11,336 bases of DNA from Actinomycetota bacterium (GTDB lineage Bacteria; Actinomycetota; Acidimicrobiia; Acidimicrobiales; Acidimicrobiaceae): the NCBI GenBank assembly GCA_027318945.1, contig DAHVOF010000028.1:1-11336 (forward strand). Reading direction: 5' to 3'. How positions within the stretch are numbered: the stretch's first letter is position 1; each line of letters opens with the position of its first letter. The translations under genes and the position numbers were made by a program. A model generated the notes under the pieces. It was given only the letters and a program-made list of their open reading frames with translations. It was not told the DNA's origin and made no database searches. Shown here piece after piece: positions 5,941-11,336 of this stretch.

Positions 5941-7992
5941 ATGGGCGGGGACTGGCTCATTGGGGTGGACGTTGGAGGCACTTTTACTGACGGAGTGCTG
6001 CTGCGCCCTAGCTGTGCGCCGACGATAGTTAAAACTCCCACAAATATCAAAGATCCTGTGGCCGGGCTTATGGGATGTCTTGACGCGCTGGCCGAATCCG
6101 CGTCGATCTCCAAGAAAGAGATGCTCGCTCTTACAGCAAAGCTGGGATATGGGACGACCCAGGCTGCAAACCTCGTTGTCGAGGGTAAGGGTTCCAAGGT
6201 TGGGTTCATCACCACCAGAGGATTCAAAGACACGCTCGTAATAGCCGAGATAGGACGTGAGCGGATCGGCATGGATCTCACTGCAAGCCGTGCGCCTTCC
6301 CTCGTGCCGAGATCTCGGATATACGAGGTGCGCGAGCGAGTTGACTCGCAAGGCAGAGAGCTGGCCCCAGTCAACATGGACGACGTGAAGACCGCAATGG
6401 ATGCTTTGGCCGCCGACGGTGTCGAGGCAGTGGGGCTTTGCTTTCTCTGGTCCTTTCTCAATAGCGAACACGAGGTCGCTGTCGCAGAGGCATTGAAGAG
6501 TTATGCTAACTGGTTCGTATCGGTATCGCATCAAGTGGCGCCACTTCTCGGAGAGTACAAGAGGAGTGCTACCACCGCATTGAACGCACGCCTGGGGCCG
6601 CCCGTTCAGCAGCACCTGCTTTCTGTGGCGCAAAGCCTGAAGTTTGAGGGACTGGAAGTGCCACCGCTAATCATGACATCCGCCGGAGGACTTCTAACCA
6701 TGGAGGACGCGGCATCGAAGCCGGTGACGCTTCTTTCGTCGGGTCCCGCAGGCGGCGTGCTGGCCTCGAAGCTTCTGGCCGAGAAGATGGGTCTCAGGAA
6801 CGTCTTGTGCGCGGATATGGGAGGAACCACTTTCGATGTAAGTCTCATTACCGATGGCGAGTTAGCACTAAGCGAGCGCGCCGAGTATGCCGGTCAGGAG
6901 ATCTTCACCGAAGCAATAGATATCGTTTCGATTGGGGCCGGTGGCGGGAGCATCGGCTGGGTGGACCATGGGTTGAGGCTCAAGGTTGGTCCTGGGAGCG
7001 CGGGGTCAGACCCAGGACCCGCATGCTACGGCCAGGGAGGATCGCAAGCCACCGTCACAGATGCCAACTGCCAGCTTGGAAGGCTTAATCCGACAGGTCT
7101 GGCCGGGGGTCGGCTTCGCTTGGATACGGAGGCGGCGCAACGGGTGCTAACCGAGCTTGGCAAGGAAGTTGGGCTCAGCCCGGAATCGACCGCTGAGGGA
7201 GTCATATCGATAGTCGATGCGGCAATGAGCGATGCCATAAGAAGTCAAACCGTAGCGAAGGGGCTCGATCCCCGGGAATATGCGCTGTTCGCGTATGGTG
7301 GGGCCGCTCCGCTGCACGCAGCTTCAATTGCCTCTGATCTAGGCATAAAAAAAGTGGTGGTGCCTCTTCTTGCGCCGGTGTTTTCTGCATACGGGATCGT
7401 AGCGTCAAACATCCAGCACGTGTTGTCGAGAAGCCGCGTTGTGCCGATCACCAACTCCGAGACCATCTCCTCGGTCTTCGCAGAACTTGAGGCCGGCGGG
7501 ATTGCGGCGCTCGAATCAGATGGGGTTGCCGAAGCGTCGCGCATTCTCGTACGCGCGGCACAGCTTAGGTTCAAGGGTCAGATGCATGCAGTGAACGTCG
7601 CGATGCCGTCTGGTCCCATTACCACGGAATCCCTGGAGGTGCTCGGCGCACGGTTCGTCGAGACCTACGAAAGGCTGTTCGGAGCCGGAACTTCTTCTGC
7701 GAGCGCTGGCATAGAGATGGTGACTTTGAGGGTCTACGCTGTAGGAATCACCGCTGTACCTCAGATAGATGCCGTAGATGCTTCCGAGCATGAAGGTGTT
7801 CCTACTAGTAGCCGAAAGGTGTGGTTCGGGGGTGAGGAGATTGAAGTTCCGGCTTTCGCCGGTCCTCTCGAGCCTGGGACAAGGATATACGGCCCAGCTC
7901 TTCTCGACTACCCAGGCCAGACGACATGGGTGCCGGTCAACGCCACTGCGGTTGTTGACCAGTATCAGAGCCTGGTCATGACCGTCAACTAG
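5941..7992 (+). CDS. hyuA: HyuA-type ATP-dependent subunit (hydantoinase A/oxoprolinase/acetone carboxylase)
   Basis: A 683-residue cytoplasmic protein of the HyuA superfamily, which uses ATP to activate its substrate (ring carbonyl or enol) for a partner HyuB subunit. The ASKHA-type phosphate loops are present: G8-V-D10-V-G-G-T-F-T-D17 at the N-terminus and D292-M-G-G-T-T-F-D299 in the middle. The family-specific segments I-G-A-G-G-G-S-I (331-338) and G-P-G-S-A-G-S-D-P-G-P-A-C-Y-G (350-364) are intact. Length matches hydantoinase A subunits (about 690) and is slightly below acetone carboxylase AcxA. ATG at 5941 is chosen because GGAG (5932-5935) sits five bases before it. A GTG at 5917 in the same frame would add eight residues and has a poorly spaced site. 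It is followed after 24 bases by hyuB, so the two are surely one operon. Whether the substrate is a hydantoin, a lactam, 5-oxoproline or a ketone cannot be told from sequence. Confidence 0.93.
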   Translation: MGGDWLIGVDVGGTFTDGVLLRPSCAPTIVKTPTNIKDPVAGLMGCLDALAESASISKKEMLALTAKLGYGTTQAANLVVEGKGSKVGFITTRGFKDTLVIAEIGRERIGMDLTASRAPSLVPRSRIYEVRERVDSQGRELAPVNMDDVKTAMDALAADGVEAVGLCFLWSFLNSEHEVAVAEALKSYANWFVSVSHQVAPLLGEYKRSATTALNARLGPPVQQHLLSVAQSLKFEGLEVPPLIMTSAGGLLTMEDAASKPVTLLSSGPAGGVLASKLLAEKMGLRNVLCADMGGTTFDVSLITDGELALSERAEYAGQEIFTEAIDIVSIGAGGGSIGWVDHGLRLKVGPGSAGSDPGPACYGQGGSQATVTDANCQLGRLNPTGLAGGRLRLDTEAAQRVLTELGKEVGLSPESTAEGVISIVDAAMSDAIRSQTVAKGLDPREYALFAYGGAAPLHAASIASDLGIKKVVVPLLAPVFSAYGIVASNIQHVLSRSRVVPITNSETISSVFAELEAGGIAALESDGVAEASRILVRAAQLRFKGQMHAVNVAMPSGPITTESLEVLGARFVETYERLFGAGTSSASAGIEMVTLRVYAVGITAVPQIDAVDASEHEGVPTSSRKVWFGGEEIEVPAFAGPLEPGTRIYGPALLDYPGQTTWVPVNATAVVDQYQSLVMTVN

Positions 7993-8016
7993 TCGGGCTT
8001 TTAGCGGGAGAGGTTT

Positions 8017-9750
8017 ATGAACATTGATCCAGTTCTCACGGAGATCATCTCGAACCGCCTGACGCAGATTGGTCTTGAGGGGGGACTCGTACTTCAGCGA
8101 TGTGCAGTGAGCCCGAGCGTAGTCGATGCCAAGGATCTCGGCTTTAACATAGCTGATGCCGCCGGCCGGACGGTCGTCTACTCGGTGTGGATGCCTCGGC
8201 ACGGGACAACGCTCAGTTACATGCTAAAGAGCTGCATGAGGCGGTTCGAGAATGATGTTCGACCTGGTGATATGTATCTGGTAAACGATCCTCATTCCGG
8301 GGCCCTCCACATACTCGACCTGGCCGTCATTGCACCGGTTCACTATGACGGAGAGCTGATCGCTTGGGTTGGCAATGCCACTCACCACGTCGATGTAGGA
8401 GCGATGACGCCGGGCCGATCGCCGCTTGCAACTGACTGGCATCAGGAAGGGATAATTTTCAAACCCACGAGGATCGTAGAGGGCGGAATGATCAGGGATG
8501 ATGTCTTCAATCTTTTCCTTGACAATGTTCGGATGCCTCGATATCAGTCGCTCGATCTAAAGGCCCAGATCTCAGCGAACTTTGCGGCGTCGAAGAAGCT
8601 AATCGAGCTTGTCAATAGATACGGATTGGATGCGTTCAATGAGACGGTCGAGAGTTCGATCGAATTAGGTGAGAAGCAGGCAAGGGAGAGGATTGCTCTG
8701 CTCGAAATGGGTGAGTACCACGAGGCGAGCTACCTAGACTACGATCGCCTTTACAGGTTGGAGTGCAGGTTGACGGTTGATGAGGCGGGATTGCACTTTG
8801 ACTTCGAGGGTACCGATCCCGAAGCCAAGACGTTCATAAACTGTGCGATTCCTTGTGCTGTAGCTAACCTGCATAACATTCTGGCCTGCCAGCTATTTCC
8901 CGATTTAGTCGTCAACTATGGGACCTGGAAACCAGTAGAGGTCTCTATACCCAGCGGAACCATTATCAGTTGCAATCCGCCGGCGCCGTGTTCTGGCGCT
9001 TCTACCATTACTGGTTGGCGGGTCCAGGGGATTACGATGGCGCTTTTGACCCAGGCTTTGCAGCGTTCGCCGAAGAGCGGGTACTCCATGGCTGAGTGGG
9101 GGTGGGGCTTTACGGACGTGCAGTGGACCGGCCTCGATAAAGGTGGTCGCTGGTACAGCTTGAGAGGCGACATGAGTATGCACGGTGGCGGAGCCCGTGC
9201 GGAATCAGACGGGATCGATGTCGCCAATATAGCGGGGTCCACCAACACAAGTATTCCTAGCATTGAGTCGTACGAATACCGCTATCCGGTCCTTTATCTT
9301 GAGAGAGGTTTGGTGCCTGATTCGGAGGGTGCTGGCCAGTTCAGCGGGGGAAGGGCTGGCTACTGGGCGAGATGCCTCTATGGAGTTGATTCGGCAGCCG
9401 ATTGTACTTTCTACATAGGCAGGGACGTTTCCTCCGTTGGCGTACTCGGTGGCAAAGACGGCTCCCCGGCAATAATCGCGATTAAAAGGGGAGCCTGTGT
9501 GCTTGAAAGGCTTTCTGAAGGGGTGCCCCTCTATTGCGAGCTGGACGTGGAGGAGGAGGTTTTTTCCCAAATGCCGCCCGGTCTCGATAGGGTCGTGAAC
9601 TCTGGCGACGTGATATACGTAAGGGGCATGGGAGGGGCGGGGTTCGGTTCTCCAGCGCTTAGGCGAGAAGTGGAGGTCCGGCGGGATCTCGCCGAAGGGC
9701 TTCTTTCAGAGGAAAGGGCGGAAGAAGTATACGGAGTAAAGGCGAACTGA
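8017..9750 (+). CDS. hyuB: HyuB-type catalytic subunit (hydantoinase B/oxoprolinase family)
   Basis: A 577-residue partner of HyuA, of the usual length for hydantoinase B subunits and much shorter than acetone carboxylase AcxB. Typical elements are the N-terminal D-P-V-L-T-E-I-I-S-N-R-L, the N90-D-P-H-S-G95 and H98-x-x-D101 segment, and H123-H124-V-D-V-G128 followed by T-P-G. The glycine-rich C-terminal region (G-M-G-G-A-G-F-G-S-P) comes before a basic tail ending Y-G-V. By comparison with the family, D40, H98, D101 and H123/H124 are candidate metal or active-site ligands; this is inference. HyuB would carry out hydrolysis or carboxylation of the HyuA-activated substrate. ATG 8017 follows GGGAGAGG (8006-8013). 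The gap to hyuA is 24 bases, and no third small subunit gene (as in acetone carboxylase) follows. Confidence 0.93.
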   Translation: MNIDPVLTEIISNRLTQIGLEGGLVLQRCAVSPSVVDAKDLGFNIADAAGRTVVYSVWMPRHGTTLSYMLKSCMRRFENDVRPGDMYLVNDPHSGALHILDLAVIAPVHYDGELIAWVGNATHHVDVGAMTPGRSPLATDWHQEGIIFKPTRIVEGGMIRDDVFNLFLDNVRMPRYQSLDLKAQISANFAASKKLIELVNRYGLDAFNETVESSIELGEKQARERIALLEMGEYHEASYLDYDRLYRLECRLTVDEAGLHFDFEGTDPEAKTFINCAIPCAVANLHNILACQLFPDLVVNYGTWKPVEVSIPSGTIISCNPPAPCSGASTITGWRVQGITMALLTQALQRSPKSGYSMAEWGWGFTDVQWTGLDKGGRWYSLRGDMSMHGGGARAESDGIDVANIAGSTNTSIPSIESYEYRYPVLYLERGLVPDSEGAGQFSGGRAGYWARCLYGVDSAADCTFYIGRDVSSVGVLGGKDGSPAIIAIKRGACVLERLSEGVPLYCELDVEEEVFSQMPPGLDRVVNSGDVIYVRGMGGAGFGSPALRREVEVRRDLAEGLLSEERAEEVYGVKAN

Positions 9751-9821
9751 GATTTTGATTGCTAAAGTTACATGGCTGTATACCTGGTTCGGCTGCATTA
9801 TCAGAGCATTCTGCCAGCCCC

Positions 9822-9841
9822 GGCCTTTTCAGAGTTAGGCC
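9822..9841 (+). terminator. Weak hairpin downstream of hyuB
   Basis: GGCCT (9822-9826) pairs with AGGCC (9837-9841) around a 10-base loop. T-rich sequence follows after a few bases. It could end the hyuAB transcript, but the 5-bp stem and interrupted T tract are weak. Confidence 0.25.
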
Positions 9842-9887
9842 TAGATATTTTGGTTTTACAGCGCACCGTGTGGCGTTAGACGATCTG

Positions 9888-9901
9888 CTCCGCCGTCGGA
9901 G
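9888..9901 (+). promoter_or_regulatory. Tight hairpin in the SDR leader
   Basis: CTCCG (9888-9892) and CGGAG (9897-9901) form a perfect stem with a CCGT loop, about 60 bases before the TTG start of the SDR gene. It may be a leader structure or part of the hyuB terminator region; no role can be assigned. Confidence 0.2.
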
Positions 9902-9963
9902 GTGGTTTGTGGAGGTTTCGGTGGCACGGCTTGTCTAGCGCGTGCTTGAGGCAGGAGGATGAG

Positions 9964-10719
9964 TTGAAATTTGAAGGAAAGGTTGCCATAATTACCGGCG
10001 CGGGAAGGAACGTCGGCGAAGCCATCGCGTGCTCGCTCGTAGCCGAAGGAGCTAAGGTAGCTCTCATAGACAATAGTCCCGAGAGGCTGAAGCGGGCTGT
10101 TGAAACGGCTTCGCAATCCGGTTTAGGGATTGCGAAGGGCTTCAGCTGCGATGTTTCGTCCTCCAAAGACGTTCAGCAGATGGTCAGCCAGGTCATTGAA
10201 ACCTTCGGCGGCGTACATATGCTTGTCAACAACGTGGCGGTCACCGATCGCGGGGTAAATGTCCTTGATCTTGAAGAGAGCGAGTGGGACAGGGTTCTCA
10301 ATATCACATTGAAGAGCCTTTTTCTTTGTACCAAGTATGCCGGACGCCAGATGGTTGCTCAGAACGAAGGCGGCGCTATTGTCAACATTGGCTCCACTTC
10401 AGGCTTCCACGCTCGCGGAAACGCCACCGCCTATTCTGCCGCCAAAGCAGCGGTTTTGCATGTGACCCGTTCCATAGCTTTGCAGTTGGGCCAGTTCAAC
10501 ATTCGGGTCAATTCTGTCAGTCCCAATAAAGTGGGTTCACCGGTGGGAATGGATGAAGAGCCCCCCGGCCGACCGCGAAAGAATGTCCTTGGGCGGGGAG
10601 CCGTTCCGGAGGACATTGCCAACGCGGTCCTCTTTCTCCTGAGCGACAAGGCGTCATTCGTCACGGGTATAGATGTTCTCGTCGACGGCGGGGCCACCGT
10701 GGCCATGGCGATGGACTAG
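9964..10719 (+). CDS. Short-chain dehydrogenase/reductase (SDR)
   Basis: A 251-residue classical SDR, probably an NAD(H)-linked alcohol/ketone oxidoreductase. The Rossmann cofactor motif is T11-G-A-G-R-N-V-G18, where asparagine (N16) replaces the usual central glycine. D36 at the end of the second strand favours NAD over NADP. D63, N89-N90-V and N113 follow in order. Catalytic residues are S144 (or S146) and Y157-x-x-x-K161. The C-terminal substrate loop (190-208) is proline- and glycine-rich, and the F-V-T-G-x-x-x-x-V-D-G-G end is canonical. The start is TTG at 9964: a perfect AGGAGG (9953-9958) lies five bases before it and the protein then begins like other SDRs (K-F-E-G-K-V-A-I-I-T-G). 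A longer in-frame GTG at 9907 would add 19 unlike residues. It lies 213 bases after hyuB, in the same direction. Confidence 0.93.
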   Translation: MKFEGKVAIITGAGRNVGEAIACSLVAEGAKVALIDNSPERLKRAVETASQSGLGIAKGFSCDVSSSKDVQQMVSQVIETFGGVHMLVNNVAVTDRGVNVLDLEESEWDRVLNITLKSLFLCTKYAGRQMVAQNEGGAIVNIGSTSGFHARGNATAYSAAKAAVLHVTRSIALQLGQFNIRVNSVSPNKVGSPVGMDEEPPGRPRKNVLGRGAVPEDIANAVLFLLSDKASFVTGIDVLVDGGATVAMAMD

Positions 10720-10734
10720 CCGATAGGCTATTTT
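10717..10734 (+). terminator. Short intrinsic-terminator-like hairpin after the SDR gene
   Basis: TAGCC (10717-10721, including the TAG stop) pairs perfectly with GGCTA (10726-10730) around GATA, and TTTT follows directly. The layout is that of a Rho-independent terminator, but the stem has only five pairs. Confidence 0.4.
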
Positions 10735-11051
10735 CGCGCATGTCACCAGCCGGTGTTTTACCTTGTCCAAACCTGGCTGTCGGCCTTCGCGACCTTTACA
10801 GTCGATACGAAGTTACTTCCCAGTAATACCCTTGGTTGCTCGTCTGATATTTTTTATTAATTCTGCGAATCGGCCTTGCTCATAACCTGGGGAAATTGGG
10901 TCTCACGTGTTTCTCAGTGACTTCACAGAAGGTTATCAGCCGGAAAATTAGGGGTCTGAACCAGTGAGTAGGTAGGCTTAAATTTGAGAGGAAATCGGCA
11001 TTTCTTATGCCGGCGGACATTTGGAGCGACTCTTCTGTCGAGGAGGAAATT
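10735..11051. other. Leader and intergenic region before the last gene
   Basis: No ORF with a credible ribosome site. There is an AT-rich patch near 10849-10863, a 7-bp inverted repeat with a long spacer (ATAACCT 10882-10888, AGGTTAT 10930-10936), and two small stems close to the next gene. It probably holds the promoter of the downstream membrane protein, but no clear promoter pair is visible. Confidence 0.4.
10996..11012 (+). promoter_or_regulatory. Leader hairpin upstream of the last gene
   Basis: CGGCAT (10996-11001) and ATGCCG (11007-11012) form a perfect stem with a TTCTT loop, 40 bases before the ATG at 11052. A second small stem, CGAC/GTCG (11027-11040), abuts the ribosome site. Together they make a compact structured leader of unknown role. 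Confidence 0.3.
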
Positions 11052-11336
11052 ATGGAACTACGGATACGTAGAGACGTAAAGCTCCTGGTTCTGGTAGTAG
11101 CCTTCTTCAGCGTGGTTGCAGGTTTCTTTGCGGGGATGGCAGGAAACACGCAGGGCTGGTTGGGGGGAGTGCTCTACGTTGTTTTCGTTGCTGGCCCGTT
11201 ATTTTTGATCGGCGTCGCGCTGCGCTCTTCCAGCACAGGAGTGGAGAGAACCACGGCCATTGTGGCACTGGCTTTTGCCCTTTACTGGTTCTCAGTCATC
11301 AGCGGTAACTGGCAGCAGTACTCAATTATTGAAAGA
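11052..11336 (+). CDS. Membrane protein, N-terminal part (cut by window end)
   Basis: An ATG at 11052 follows a perfect AGGAGG (11041-11046) with a five-base gap and opens a frame that runs without stop for 95 codons to the window edge. The protein begins MELRIRRDVKLLVLVV, with a basic start that suggests the N-terminus stays inside. Hydrophobic segments lie at about 10-29, 36-57 and 67-83, so at least three membrane helices are expected. I do not recognise the family. The C-terminal part and stop are not in the window. It is co-oriented with the SDR gene but separated by a terminator-like hairpin and 332 bases, so it is probably a separate unit. Confidence 0.75.
   Translation, partial: MELRIRRDVKLLVLVVAFFSVVAGFFAGMAGNTQGWLGGVLYVVFVAGPLFLIGVALRSSSTGVERTTAIVALAFALYWFSVISGNWQQYSIIER

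Noticed and set aside
5344..6633. A 429-codon minus-strand ORF covering the gap and the first third of hyuA
   Set aside because: More than half lies antisense to the clearly conserved N-terminus of HyuA. Its protein is rich in H, S, P and R with no domain, and no ribosome site precedes it.
6988..7019. A 9-bp perfect inverted repeat (GGTCCTGGG/CCCAGGACC) inside hyuA
   Set aside because: It falls on the codons for the conserved G-P-G-S...D-P-G-P motif, whose repeated Gly/Pro codons create the symmetry. Protein conservation explains it.
7516..8202. A 228-codon minus-strand ORF across the hyuA/hyuB junction
   Set aside because: It lies antisense to two conserved genes and has no domain or ribosome site.
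1..11336. CRISPR array, tRNA/rRNA genes, complete insertion sequence
   Set aside because: No regularly spaced repeats, no tRNA-like cloverleaf or rRNA stretch, and no intact transposase frame were seen on either strand.

Overview
The window reads as a chromosomal catabolic or accessory gene cluster from a bacterium of medium GC content. I infer an actinobacterium, possibly of the acidophilic Acidimicrobiia type. The reasons are a lipoprotein whose lipobox cysteine is followed by a long Ser/Thr/Ala linker, the use of GTG and TTG starts behind strong Shine-Dalgarno sites, and the family mix. No rRNA, tRNA or marker gene is present, so this placement is weak.

Layout. (1) 33-1199 (+): a two-domain cupin protein, AT-richer than the rest. 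(2) 1200-1687: a convergent gap with several short hairpins, one small unproven ORF and what looks like the 3' remnant of a lost minus-strand gene. (3) 1688-2347 (-): an unrecognised membrane protein with six hydrophobic segments. Its promoter region carries a near-perfect OhrR/MarR-type palindrome. (4) 2640-4091 (+): a 14-helix drug:H+ antiporter-like MFS transporter (DHA2 type), divergent from gene 3. (5) 4266-5354 (+): an NMT1/SsuA-like substrate-binding lipoprotein with no ABC permease or ATPase beside it. (6) 5355-5940: a long gap with a 9-bp inverted repeat and three stop-free frames but no convincing gene. (7) 5941-7992 and 8017-9750 (+): a HyuA/HyuB pair of the hydantoinase / 5-oxoprolinase / acetone carboxylase superfamily, 24 bases apart. 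(8) 9964-10719 (+): a short-chain dehydrogenase started by TTG and followed by a small terminator-like hairpin. (9) 11052-11336 (+): the first 95 codons of a membrane protein cut by the window edge.

How they may work together (inference). The binding protein and MFS carrier would handle uptake or efflux of a small organic compound. HyuAB would use ATP to open a lactam/hydantoin-like ring or to carboxylate a ketone. The NAD-type SDR would oxidise or reduce an alcohol/ketone intermediate, and the cupin could be a metal-dependent dioxygenase or isomerase in the same route. Of these links, only the HyuA-HyuB pair is firmly supported. No transcription factor lies in the window, although at least one operator-like site does.
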